Of a DNA stretch of 64,000 nucleotides, positions 46,101-53,582 are shown piece by piece; position 1 is the stretch's first letter, and every line of letters begins with the position of its first letter. The notes under the pieces were generated by a model, which did not search any database, had not been told where the DNA came from, and was given only the letters and a program-made list of their open reading frames with translations. Location: contig JAJEEM010000059.1 in NCBI GenBank assembly GCA_022820995.1, positions 171,831 through 235,830 on the forward strand, written 5' to 3'. Source of the stretch: Gemmatimonadota bacterium. Lineage in GTDB: Bacteria; Gemmatimonadota; Gemmatimonadetes; Palauibacterales; Palauibacteraceae. Position numbers and translations under genes: made by a program.

Positions 46101-46931
46101 CTCGTCGAGGACCGGCTGGCGGAGCGGGGCCGTTCGCTCGACCTGTACGAGTCGCTGGGCCGGCGGACCGTGCGCTGGACCGCGACCGTGGTGCCTCCCC
46201 ACTTCCACGATCCGAAAGGGCAGCGCCTGCGGATCGCCCCCGAAGGGCGCCCGCGCCGGCCCGGCAAGGCGCCATCGCCGCCGGCGCCTGCGGCCCATCG
46301 CCGGTCTCCGGTCCGCTTCGACGCCGCGCCCGCCCGCACCGAGCGCCGGGCCGGCTGGAACGTCGTGCTCGACTACGAATCGGACCGCGCCCCCGCCGAC
46401 GTCATGCGCCGGGCCAGCCTCGTCGACCTCAGCCATCGCGCGCGCTGGGACGTCCAGAACCGGGACATCGGGACCCTGCGGCCGTTCGGCCTCGACGTGC
46501 CCGGCACTCCCGGGAAAGTCGCGGTCCGCGACGGGCTGATGATCAACCGGATGAACGGGACCCAGGCCTCCGTCTGGCACGTCGGACCCGGCGCGGCGCC
46601 GGCCATGCCGGACGGCCCGCACTACACGGACACCACCGACTCCCACTGCTGGCTCGCCCTCCTCGGAGACTCCGTCCCCGAAGTGCTGGAGAGCGTCACC
46701 GGCCTCGACCTCTTCGACCCGGCGCGAGCACGGCCGTTCCTGACCCAAGGGCCCGTCCTCCACGTCCCCTGTCAGATCGTCACCTGGCGGGGCGACGCCG
46801 TCCTCCTCGCGTTCAGTCGCGGGTACGGGCAGACCTTCGTCGAAGCGCTCCTCGAATCGGGTCGCCACGCCGGGCTGCGCCCGGCCGGCGAGCGGGTCTT
46901 CACCGACTGGAGTCACGCGCTGAAGAGCTGA
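43185..46931 (+). CDS. soxA: Sarcosine oxidase alpha subunit fused to gamma subunit
   Basis: A 1,248-residue protein from GTG 43185. The SoxA part (1 to about 1020) has the N-terminal ferredoxin-like segment (RWCGRALEGFEGDTVASALWGAGVRTFGRSFEYHRPRG region), an NAD-type dinucleotide fold starting VAVVGGGPAGMSAALEAGRLG near 167, and a GcvT-type folate domain (about 620-1010) with the closing Glu/Arg-rich segments. After a Pro/Ala linker (about 1018-1050), residues 1052-1245 form a second GcvT-like unit beginning WNVVLDYESDRAPADVMRRASLVDLSHRARW. This matches SoxG, the gamma subunit normally encoded as a separate gene. No separate soxG follows. The fusion should give an obligatory 1:1 alpha-gamma arrangement. 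Confidence 0.93.
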   Translation: MSRLPPSSTERIDRSRPLGFRWCGRALEGFEGDTVASALWGAGVRTFGRSFEYHRPRGLHDLEGEGSSQLVSIDGVPNQSAGTTPLREGMDVGAQNVRGDPRFDVFGLLDRLDRFMPAGFYYRLFHRPAWAARFFQERMRGLAGLGVLRPDVPDRGERAERYLNADVAVVGGGPAGMSAALEAGRLGLRVCLFERRPWLGGHLDWRVRDSRPLAGEVSALADELERMESMRVFRHAPVTGIWGENLLTGFQYRGAGGPTDGWTGSGTAEAFDETHWECRARAVVVATGSIERPLVFEHNDRPGVMQVDTAIRLARTYGVRPGTAAAFSVGDDLGLEAAVDLASLGVDVRMVADARHEGHDEALVAALVEAGIDFRPGWAATRVRGRSRVRRVELADRTTTGAGSGATVGSAGGGAGDSLRVACDLLVASAGRQPDIGVLSCAGARFRHGQRTRTFELERLPPDVFAAGGVLRLTDVEALTTSGRTAGLEAAAACGADVAEALARERARLADLPGPARGSSIVRGPVAGRRLAPGRKAFLDFDEDGTWKNAAQSAAYAFDVPELAKRFGNFGLGPGQYRVPGQNLAMAMAEIAGRPIGSFAATTVRPPVIPPSLATLAGPNHDIHKRTPLHDDQASRGAVFRRAGPWLRARYFSADRQCLEEIRNVRENVGLLDSSPLGKFRIWGPDALRALQRVYISDMTRARPGRCTYSAMCNDTGNIIDDGVVVRTGEDEFYFTTSSNRAGTTVEWLRFHTRYDGWDYNLVNLTDALASINVAGPNARRVLEKITDAELSDEAFPYLGCREIEVGDGVAARCLRLGFVGELSYELHLRASHARYVWDLLWEAGAEYGIRPFGLEAQNCLRAEKGHVIIGTESEQRVTLLDIGMGWLWDREDTASGKVGAAALRYCEGQSGRLKLVGLRVDDPAGDAGAGTARDPTHRPEDGALVVDGDRIAGFVCTTRHSETLGWQYGLALVEDRLAERGRSLDLYESLGRRTVRWTATVVPPHFHDPKGQRLRIAPEGRPRRPGKAPSPPAPAAHRRSPVRFDAAPARTERRAGWNVVLDYESDRAPADVMRRASLVDLSHRARWDVQNRDIGTLRPFGLDVPGTPGKVAVRDGLMINRMNGTQASVWHVGPGAAPAMPDGPHYTDTTDSHCWLALLGDSVPEVLESVTGLDLFDPARARPFLTQGPVLHVPCQIVTWRGDAVLLAFSRGYGQTFVEALLESGRHAGLRPAGERVFTDWSHALKS

Positions 46932-46969
46932 GACGTTCGCGCGGGAACGCCTCCGGTGCGGTTGGGGGT

Positions 46970-48097
46970 TCAGCCGGCGGCGGCGAGGGCCCGGTCCAGA
47001 TCCTCCTTCAGGTCATCGACGTGCTCGAGGCCGACGGACATCCGGAGCAGGTTCTCCGGAGCCCGCGTCGTCGGACCCTCGACCGAAGCCCGGTGCTCGA
47101 TGAGGGAGTGGGTCCCCCCGAGGCTCGTTGCCCGGGCGATGACCTTCACTGCGGCCGCGACCGCGAAAGCCTCCTCCTGCCCGCCCGCGACGTCGAACGA
47201 CAACATCCCTCCGAAGTCCGACATCTGACGCGCGGCGAGCGCATGCCCGGGGTCGTCCTCCAGGCCCGGATAGTGCACCCGTTCGACGCGCGGGTGGGCG
47301 TCGAGGAAGCGGGCAAGATCCATGGCGTTGGCGCAGTGCATGGCCATGCGCGCGGCGAGCGATTCGAGTCCGCGTCTCGTGAGCCATGCGTCGAAGGGCG
47401 ACGGCACGAGGCCGCCGTCCTTCTGGATTTTCCGCAACGCATCAAGCGTCCCGCCCGGCTCGCGCACGATCACGGCCCCCCCGGTCACGTCGCTGTGGCC
47501 GCCGAAATACTTGGTCGTGGAGTGCATGACGAGATCCACGCCGAAATCCAGCGGCCTCTGCAGGAGCGGCGTCGCCCACGTGTTGTCGCAGCACGAGATC
47601 GCCCCGCCCTCCCGCGCGATGCCGGCGATCGCCTCGATGTCGGAGATGCGGATGAGCGGGTTCGACGGCGTCTCCATCCACACGAGACGCGTGTGCGTCC
47701 GCATGGCGGAGCGGACCGCGTCGAGGTCGGTCATGTCGACGAAGCTCGCCTCGATTCCGCGCTCCGCGAACGAGTCCCGCAGGAGGACCCCGGTCCCGTA
47801 GTACGCGTCGTCCGCCGCGACGACGTGATCCCCCGGCGAGAGCGAGAAGATGACGGAGAACGTCGCCGCCATCCCCGAGGGAAAAGCGACGGCTTCGGGC
47901 CCGCCTTCCAGCGCGGCCAGCGCCGCCTCCAGCGCGGCCCGGTTCGGGTTCCCGCTGCGGGAGTAATCGAACCCCCCGGGGTACGACCCGTCCTCCCCGC
48001 GCTCGAAGGTGGTCGAGAGCGTGATCGGAGGCGCGATCGCCCGGCTCGCCCCGTCCGGGTCCATCCCCGTCTTCACCGCCAGCGTTTCGATTCGCAT
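46970..48097 (-). CDS. Cystathionine gamma-synthase/lyase-family PLP enzyme
   Basis: A 375-residue Cys/Met-metabolism PLP enzyme. K196 in MHSTTKYFGGHSD is the Schiff-base lysine; DYSRSGNPNRAALE (44-57) provides the neighbouring-subunit phosphate contacts; WMETPSNPL and SCCDNTWATPLLQRPL are typical. The ATG at 48097 starts MRIETLAVKTG; the long frame upstream is read-through. Gamma-synthase, gamma-lyase and methionine gamma-lyase cannot be separated by eye. It is 9 kb from the methionine module and shows no SAM riboswitch, so a lyase (cysteine from cystathionine) is possible. It lies 23 nt downstream of a membrane-protein gene in the same direction. Confidence 0.9.
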   Translation of the reverse strand: MRIETLAVKTGMDPDGASRAIAPPITLSTTFERGEDGSYPGGFDYSRSGNPNRAALEAALAALEGGPEAVAFPSGMAATFSVIFSLSPGDHVVAADDAYYGTGVLLRDSFAERGIEASFVDMTDLDAVRSAMRTHTRLVWMETPSNPLIRISDIEAIAGIAREGGAISCCDNTWATPLLQRPLDFGVDLVMHSTTKYFGGHSDVTGGAVIVREPGGTLDALRKIQKDGGLVPSPFDAWLTRRGLESLAARMAMHCANAMDLARFLDAHPRVERVHYPGLEDDPGHALAARQMSDFGGMLSFDVAGGQEEAFAVAAAVKVIARATSLGGTHSLIEHRASVEGPTTRAPENLLRMSVGLEHVDDLKEDLDRALAAAG

Positions 48098-48120
48098 TTC
48101 GACCTTTCCGCGGCTCGGGA

Positions 48121-48588
48121 TCACCGCCGTCGGGTTCTGAGGGACCCGCCGATGAGGACGCCGACGGGGCCGATGACGAGCATCGCGATGGGGTACCGTG
48201 CAGGTCCGTACGGCTCGCCGGAGGCGGAGAGGCCGGCGAGCGAGGCGAGGCTGAAGAAGACGAGAATCGCCGCCAGGACGCCGGCGTGGAGCCGTGGCGC
48301 GCGCGGAGCCGCGAGGGCCGCGAGGAAGCCCGCCAGGATGGTGACGGCGAGTCGCACGCCCAGACTCGTGAAGATGAACGCGGCGCCCGGAGCCATCTCC
48401 GGTTCCACGCCGAAGAGCGACAGCATCAGCCGTCCGGTAAGGACCGAGCCCAGCGTCAGCGCGACGAACCCCAGGATGACGGCCGCGACGCCACGTAAAA
48501 TCGAGGCGTCGCCCATGCGGGACCACGTCTCGACCGCCTCGTCGAGGTCGGGACGGTAGCCCGGGGGCGGCGACTCGGATTGCGTCAT
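48121..48588 (-). CDS. Small membrane protein of unknown function
   Basis: A 155-residue protein with a polar N-terminus (MTQSESPPPGYRPDLDEAVETW) and four predicted membrane helices: ILRGVAAVILGFVALTLGSVL, GAAFIFTSLGVRLAVTILAGFLAAL, HAGVLAAILVFFSLASLAGL and IAMLVIGPVGVLIGGSL. It ends in a basic tail. No motif or family is recognised. Its ATG overlaps the upstream CocE-type stop (ATGA), which makes it the coupled second gene of that operon, followed by the PLP enzyme. Confidence 0.7.
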   Translation of the reverse strand: MTQSESPPPGYRPDLDEAVETWSRMGDASILRGVAAVILGFVALTLGSVLTGRLMLSLFGVEPEMAPGAAFIFTSLGVRLAVTILAGFLAALAAPRAPRLHAGVLAAILVFFSLASLAGLSASGEPYGPARYPIAMLVIGPVGVLIGGSLRTRRR

Positions 48589-50516
48589 CCGCCTCTCTCC
48601 ATGACGGGCAGCACGATGTGCGATGCCCGGTCTCCGGCGTGGTGAATCATGTTCTCCGCGACCTCCCACTCTGTCTCATCGTAGTTGTTGCCGCCCGTGT
48701 TCAGGTTGCGGTCGAAGCGGGGGAAGTTGGAACTCGAGACCTCGATCCGCACGCGGTGGCCGGGTGCGAACCAGTGCGCCACCGAATGGAGGTCGACCCG
48801 GACCGGATAGACCTGTCCCGCTTCCATCATCACGGGTTCCTCGTATCCGTCCCGGTAGCGCGCCCGCATGATGCCCTCGACGATGTTGATGGCCCGGCCG
48901 TCGGGGTGGACGTCGAGGAGCTTCACGGTGAAGTCGGTGTCCGGGGCGCTCGAACTCACGTAGAGCCGGGCTTCGAGCGGGCCCGCGATCTCGAGGCCGC
49001 CGTCGCCCACCGGATCGCCGGTGTACACGAGAACATCCTCGCGTTCCTCGATATCCGACTGGTCGAACGCGCCCGGCTGGTCTTCGGGGTTCCCGGTGCA
49101 GCAGACGGAGCCTCCGCGGGAGGGGACGGGGTCCGCCGGATCGTAGACGAACCGGTCGGGGGGTTCCTCGCCGGGGGCCTCGGCGGAGAGGGCGCCGTCG
49201 CCGAGCCTCGTGTTCGCGTTTCCTCCGCTGCGGAGATAGAGGCGGGTCGCCGCGGCCCCGGGGGGCGGCCAGGTGTCGGCGGACGCCCATTCGTTCCGGC
49301 CCATCACGTAGTAGTGGACCCGGGGGATGTCGGTGATCCCGTTGTCCGCGCCCTTCAACCAGTAGTCGAACCAGGCGAGATAGAGCGAGCGGTAGGGCAG
49401 GCGGGCGTCTCCGAAGTCGACGTCCCCGACCACCGTGTGTTCCGTGGCGCGCTCGGACATGCAGTGGCTGGTCGGAGAGAGGATGACGTACTGGTGCGCG
49501 CCGCCCCGGTCGCTCACCGCGTTGTCCCGCATCATCCGCCACTGCTGGAGCGTCTCGTTCGCGCCGAGGTCGTACCACGAGTTCACGTGGAGCGCCGGCG
49601 TGTCGAATCGGTCGACGTCGCTCAGGTAGCCGAGTCCGTCCCACCATTCGTCGGCGAGCGGCGTGCTCATGACCTCTTCCCAGTCCGTGTCGCGGTCGGG
49701 CGGACCGTACTTCCGCATGAGGTCGATGGTGGGAAGCTCGCGGAGCGCGGCGAACATCTCGACCGGGGGCGGCGGCTCCCCTCCCGGCCGCTTCCGGCCG
49801 TTGCCGCGGAACCAGCCGAAGCTCGCCGAGAGCCCGAAGGCGCCTCCCTCGAAGATGCCGAAGTAGCCGTACCGCCCGCCGGCCGACCCGACCGACCCGC
49901 CGGCGGCCAGGGGGATGGCGGCGGCGTGCGCCGGGTGCCGCTGCGTCATGAGTTGCGTCTGGTTTTCCCCCAGGTAGGAGCAGCCGAAGGTCCCGACCTT
50001 CCCGTTCGACCAGGGCCGGGTCGAGGCCCACGCGAGCGCGTCGTAGCCGTCCTCCCGGTCCGCCGCGGACAGGAGGTAAGATCCCTCCGATGCATACTTT
50101 CCACGCACGTCCTGGACGACGACGGCGTATCCCTGTCCCGCGAAGAACCGCGCCGGCGAGATCGCGCCGGCCCCGTAGGACGATTTGTCGTACGGCAGCC
50201 GGATCATGACGACGGGAAGGCGGTCGCCCCGGTCGGCGGGCTCGACCGGCAGGTAGAGGTCCGTCGCGAGGCGAACCCCGTCCCGCATCGGGACCATGAG
50301 ATCCGTCTCGACCCGCACCTCGAACTCCGCTTCCGGCGTCGCGTAGGGATCGTTCGGATCCGGGGCGAAGCGGTCGAGGGCGGCAGCTGCGTCGGGCTCG
50401 ACCCCGCCGCCGGAGACCCGGGTCTGAGGCGCGCCCCCATCTCCCGAACAGGCGGCCAGCGCAACCGCCAGCGCGATCGCCGGTGCAAGACCGAGTCCCG
50501 GCCGTGATTTGTCCAT
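48585..50516 (-). CDS. CocE/NonD family hydrolase, lipoprotein (X-Pro dipeptidyl-peptidase-like)
   Basis: A 643-residue serine hydrolase. The signal ends LAACSGD (Cys23). The S15-type alpha/beta core starts VPMRDGVRLATDLYLPV (75-91); the nucleophile is S180 in GTFGCSYLGE; LHVNSWYDLG carries the catalytic Asp region and LSPTSHC the His. The C-terminal jelly-roll domain (about 420-643) has FTVKLLDVHPDGRAINIVEGIMRARYR and RIEVSSSNFPRFDRNLNTGG. It probably cleaves esters or prolyl peptides outside the cell membrane. A GGGGAG ribosome site precedes the ATG. A cytosolic-looking paralogue lies at 53583-55307. Confidence 0.9.
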   Translation of the reverse strand: MDKSRPGLGLAPAIALAVALAACSGDGGAPQTRVSGGGVEPDAAAALDRFAPDPNDPYATPEAEFEVRVETDLMVPMRDGVRLATDLYLPVEPADRGDRLPVVMIRLPYDKSSYGAGAISPARFFAGQGYAVVVQDVRGKYASEGSYLLSAADREDGYDALAWASTRPWSNGKVGTFGCSYLGENQTQLMTQRHPAHAAAIPLAAGGSVGSAGGRYGYFGIFEGGAFGLSASFGWFRGNGRKRPGGEPPPPVEMFAALRELPTIDLMRKYGPPDRDTDWEEVMSTPLADEWWDGLGYLSDVDRFDTPALHVNSWYDLGANETLQQWRMMRDNAVSDRGGAHQYVILSPTSHCMSERATEHTVVGDVDFGDARLPYRSLYLAWFDYWLKGADNGITDIPRVHYYVMGRNEWASADTWPPPGAAATRLYLRSGGNANTRLGDGALSAEAPGEEPPDRFVYDPADPVPSRGGSVCCTGNPEDQPGAFDQSDIEEREDVLVYTGDPVGDGGLEIAGPLEARLYVSSSAPDTDFTVKLLDVHPDGRAINIVEGIMRARYRDGYEEPVMMEAGQVYPVRVDLHSVAHWFAPGHRVRIEVSSSNFPRFDRNLNTGGNNYDETEWEVAENMIHHAGDRASHIVLPVMERGG

Positions 50517-50595
50517 CGGTTCCCACTCCCCAAGATTCACGCGTTCGAGAATGTTCTCGAAGATGACACCACGCCCGGCCACCGAGCGAGTGACG

Positions 50596-50934
50596 ATGAC
50601 TTCCGCCGCGATCGAGACGCTGGACCTGCAGACCATTCCCGGCGTCGGCCCCAGCATAGCGGGCGACCTCACGGAACTCGGCATCCGCCGGGTCCGGGAT
50701 CTCGAAGGCCGCGATCCCAACGAACTCTATGAGCGACTTTCCGAGCGGCGCGGCGTGCGCATGGATCCGTGTGTGCTGTACGTCTTCCGCTGCGCCGTCC
50801 ATTACGCGGAAACCCGTGCCGCGGAGACCGGAAGGACCGACGGCGAACCGGCGAGCACGGACGGCGAACTGCTCAAGTGGTGGAACTGGAAGGGCCGCGT
50901 CCACGCCAACGAGCGCCCGGGCGCGGCGGCCTGA
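50596..50934 (+). CDS. Helix-hairpin-helix protein, Cdd1 (pathogenicity locus) family
   Basis: A 112-residue protein. The helix-hairpin-helix is visible as LQTIPGVGPSIAGDLTELGIRRVRDLEGRDPNELYERL (about 10-47), followed by MDPCVLYVFRCAVHYAE, the Cdd1 signature. HhH units bind DNA non-specifically; the family's function is unknown. ATG 50596 is the sensible start, 79 bp from the divergent CocE gene. The alkyltransferase-like gene begins 15 nt later, so the pair may act together on DNA damage (inference). Confidence 0.85.
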   Translation: MTSAAIETLDLQTIPGVGPSIAGDLTELGIRRVRDLEGRDPNELYERLSERRGVRMDPCVLYVFRCAVHYAETRAAETGRTDGEPASTDGELLKWWNWKGRVHANERPGAAA

Positions 50935-50949
50935 CGGGGAGGGACCGCG

Positions 50950-51291
50950 ATGGCTTCGGATCTCCACGAGCGCATCTGCGACGTCGTCGCCCGGATTCCC
51001 GCGGGTCGCGTCGCCACGTATGGGCAGGTCGCCCAACTCGCCGGACTCGGCGGACAGGCCCGTCTCGTGGGCTACGCCCTCTATGCCTCCGACCGGCCGC
51101 TGCCCTGGCACCGCGTGATCAACGCGCGCGGCGAGATCAGCCCCCGCGGCGACTCTTACTCCGAGATGATTCAGTACCAGTTGCTCGCGAACGAGGGGGT
51201 GGAGTTCGACAAGTGGGGACGCATCTCGCTCAAGCGCTTCCGCTGGAACGGGGAGATCCCGCCCTCCGCCAGCCCCTCGCCCCCCTCCTGA
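50950..51291 (+). CDS. Alkyltransferase-like protein (ATL), MGMT DNA-binding fold
   Basis: A 113-residue member of the O6-alkylguanine-DNA methyltransferase C-terminal family. RICDVVARIPAGRVATYGQVAQLAG and ARLVGYALYAS give the winged-helix DNA-binding part. The active-site PCHRV is PWHRV here (Trp in place of Cys), the hallmark of ATL proteins, which bind O6-alkylguanine and flag it for nucleotide excision repair instead of removing the alkyl group. A GGGGAGGGA ribosome site precedes the ATG. It overlaps neither neighbour and is probably co-transcribed with the Cdd1 gene. Confidence 0.93.
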   Translation: MASDLHERICDVVARIPAGRVATYGQVAQLAGLGGQARLVGYALYASDRPLPWHRVINARGEISPRGDSYSEMIQYQLLANEGVEFDKWGRISLKRFRWNGEIPPSASPSPPS

Positions 51292-51305
51292 TTCCGGAGC
51301 ATCGC

Positions 51306-52919
51306 ATGTGTCGTGATCCCCGCATTCGTCCGGTTCGTACGCTCGCTGGCGTGCTCCGCGCCGCTCTCCTTCTCGTCGCCCTGGCCGCCGGCAGCTTCGG
51401 GGCGCCGCTGCACGCGCAGGACACCCGCGTCGAGACCGCCTCGGGGAACGTCGACGGCATGCTGGCAGACGGCATCCGCTCCTACAAGGGGATTCCGTTC
51501 GCGGCGCCGCCGGTCGGGGACAGGCGCTGGAAGCCGCCCCAGCCGGTCGAGGCGTGGGGGCAGCGGACGCTGCGCGCGCACAGCTTCGGCCCGGAGTGCA
51601 TGCAGACCCCCTACGGCGCGGGGTCGTTCTTCGGAGGTCCGCCCGCCCCGACCGCCGAGGACTGCCTGTACCTGAACGTCTGGACCGGGGCTGCCGATGC
51701 CTCGGAACGGCGGCCGGTCATGGTCTGGATCCACGGCGGCGCGCTCACGCGGGGGTCCGGCTCCACCGGCATCTACGACGGCACGGCGCTGGCGGCGAAG
51801 GGCGCCGTCGTCGTCACGATCAACTACCGGCTCGGACCGTTCGGCTACCTCGCGCATCCGCTCCTCTCGGCCGAGTCCGAACACGGATCGTCCGGCAACT
51901 ACGGCGTCCTCGACCAGGTCGCCGCGCTCGAGTGGGTGCGCGACAACATCGCGGCGTTCGGCGGGGACCCGGACCGCGTGACGATCTTCGGCGAGTCGGC
52001 CGGCTCGTGGAGCGTGAACACGCTGATGGCGACACCGCTGGCGGCGGGACTCTTCCACCGCGCCATCGGACAGAGCGGAGGGCGGTTCGGCCCCATGATG
52101 CGTCTCTCGGACGCGCCGGAGGGCGGACGCTCCGCCGAGGAGATCGGAGCGGCGTTTCTCGCGGCGCTCGGGGCGGAGACGCTGGAGGACATGCGGAGGC
52201 TCTCCGCCGCCAGCGTGCTCGCCGGCCTCGCGACGCCCGCCGGACGCGGCTTCAGGACGGCCGAGAACGTGGACGGCTGGGTGCTGCCGACGGACGTGAC
52301 GACGGCCTTCGCCGGGGGAACGCACAACAACGTCCCGGTGCTCGTCGGATTCAACGCGGATGAGATGACCTCTCTCTCTTCCCCGAGATCCGTGCCGGAG
52401 ACGATCGACGCGTGGCGCGAGTGGGTAGCCGGCCGCGTCGGCGACGATGCGAAGAGCTTCGACGCCGCCTACCCGGTGGAGGAGGAAGGCGAAATCTTCG
52501 ACGCCTTCATGCGAAGCCGCGGCGACGCCCTGTTCGGCATCCAGATGCGGACGTGGGCGCGGGCGTCGGAGGCCGCCGGCGCGGGCGCCTGGCTCTACTA
52601 CTTCACGCATGAGCCGCCGGGACCCGCCAAGGACTATCTCAAGTCGTACCACGCGGCCGAGATCGTCTATGCGTTCGGCAATGTCGGTCCCGGCGAACGG
52701 GAGGCCGCGGACCGTCAACTGGCGGACACGATGTCCTCCTACTGGGTCAACTTCGCCGCGAACGGCGACCCGAACGGCCCCGGACTGCCGCCGTGGCCGG
52801 CGTACACGCGCGACGCCGAGGCCCATCTCGTGCTCGGGCCGACGGTCGAGGCGGGAAGCGAACTCCGCACGGCCCAGCTCGATTTCTGGGACCGGCGCCT
52901 CCGCGCCGGCACGCCGTGA
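51306..52919 (+). CDS. Type-B carboxylesterase, exported
   Basis: A 537-residue alpha/beta-hydrolase with a signal peptide ending PLHAQ (about 1-38). The oxyanion segment MVWIHGGAL (139-147), nucleophile S231 in IFGESAGSWS, acid in VGFNADEM, and His in KSYHAAEIVYAFGN form a complete catalytic set. EDCLYLNVWTG (119-128) is the type-B signature. It hydrolyses carboxylic esters in the periplasm or outside the cell. The stop shares one base with the ATG of the peroxiredoxin-like selenoprotein gene (TGATG). Confidence 0.93.
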   Translation: MCRDPRIRPVRTLAGVLRAALLLVALAAGSFGAPLHAQDTRVETASGNVDGMLADGIRSYKGIPFAAPPVGDRRWKPPQPVEAWGQRTLRAHSFGPECMQTPYGAGSFFGGPPAPTAEDCLYLNVWTGAADASERRPVMVWIHGGALTRGSGSTGIYDGTALAAKGAVVVTINYRLGPFGYLAHPLLSAESEHGSSGNYGVLDQVAALEWVRDNIAAFGGDPDRVTIFGESAGSWSVNTLMATPLAAGLFHRAIGQSGGRFGPMMRLSDAPEGGRSAEEIGAAFLAALGAETLEDMRRLSAASVLAGLATPAGRGFRTAENVDGWVLPTDVTTAFAGGTHNNVPVLVGFNADEMTSLSSPRSVPETIDAWREWVAGRVGDDAKSFDAAYPVEEEGEIFDAFMRSRGDALFGIQMRTWARASEAAGAGAWLYYFTHEPPGPAKDYLKSYHAAEIVYAFGNVGPGEREAADRQLADTMSSYWVNFAANGDPNGPGLPPWPAYTRDAEAHLVLGPTVEAGSELRTAQLDFWDRRLRAGTP

Positions 52920-53575
52920 TGGCGACCGGGCCGCTCTGCCGGCGACTCGCCGAGATCCGCGCGGAGAAGGAGGCCGCGCGCCCTGCCGCCGCCACGGCAG
53001 TCATGGCCGCGGGAACGGAGGCTTTGCGGGCTTCCGGGATCCTCGATCGTCTTCCCCGCGTGGGCGACCGCGCACCCCTGTTCGCGCGCCCGAGCGTGGC
53101 CGGCCCCACGGTCCGGCTGAAGACGCTCCTGAAGCGCGGCCCCGTGGTGCTCAGCTTCTTCCGCGGCCGCTGGTGACCGTACTGCCGCGAGGAGCAGGTT
53201 GCTCTTCAGTCGGTTCTTCCGGAGATCGAAGCGAAGGGCGCGCGCCTCGTCACGCTCTCCCCGCAGCTCGCCGAGTTCGCCCGGGGCTGGATCGAGGAGG
53301 ACGGCATCGAGTTCGACGTCCTGCTGGACCTCGGGCTGGGGGTGGCTCGTGACTACGGCCTGACGTTCCGGATCGAGGGCGAACTGCGCACGCTCTACCG
53401 CGACGGCCTCGGCATCGATCTCGCGCGCTTCAACGGCGACGAATCCTGGGAACTCCCGCTCACGTCCACCTTCGTCATCGATCGCGACGGAACCATCGTC
53501 TACGCCTCCGCCGATCCGGACTACACGGTCCGCGCCGAGCCCCACGAAATCGTCGCCGCCATCCCGGAGATCTGA
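52919..53575 (+). CDS. Peroxiredoxin-like (AhpC/TSA) protein, predicted selenoprotein with UxxC
   Basis: A predicted 218-residue thioredoxin-fold redoxin in which codon 86 is an in-frame TGA (53174-53176). Upstream, RVGDRAPLFARP and GPVVLSFFRGRW are the normal lead-in to the peroxiredoxin-like CPYC site. Downstream the same frame continues PYCREEQVALQ, then LVTLSPQLAEFARGW, DYGLTFRIEGELR, LPLTSTFVIDRDGTIVYASADPDY, without any damage. The TGA therefore replaces only the catalytic Cys, giving U86-P-Y-C89. A SECIS-like hairpin follows directly. The protein would reduce peroxides with thiol partners. It is coupled to the esterase gene by TGATG. A plain nonsense mutation (TGC to TGA) is the alternative; SelA/B/C/D genes are not in the window. 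Confidence 0.82.
53174..53215 (+). promoter_or_regulatory. Bacterial SECIS-like stem-loop directly after UGA
   Basis: RNA 53175-53215 folds with GACCG/CGGTT (starting inside the UGA; one G-U), ACTG/CAGT, and upper stem AGGAGC/GCTCTT around the loop AGGTT; U53180 and CCGCG (53185-53189) bulge on the 5' side. The loop starts 19 nt after the UGA and has GG at positions 2-3, within the known bacterial SECIS range (fdhF loop AGGUCU). Confidence 0.75.
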
Positions 53576-53582
53576 GGGCCTT

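Noticed and set aside
53174..53176. TGA as an ordinary nonsense mutation giving a pseudogene
   Set aside because: It hits exactly the catalytic Cys codon, the rest of the gene is undamaged and a SECIS-like hairpin follows; kept only as the fallback explanation.
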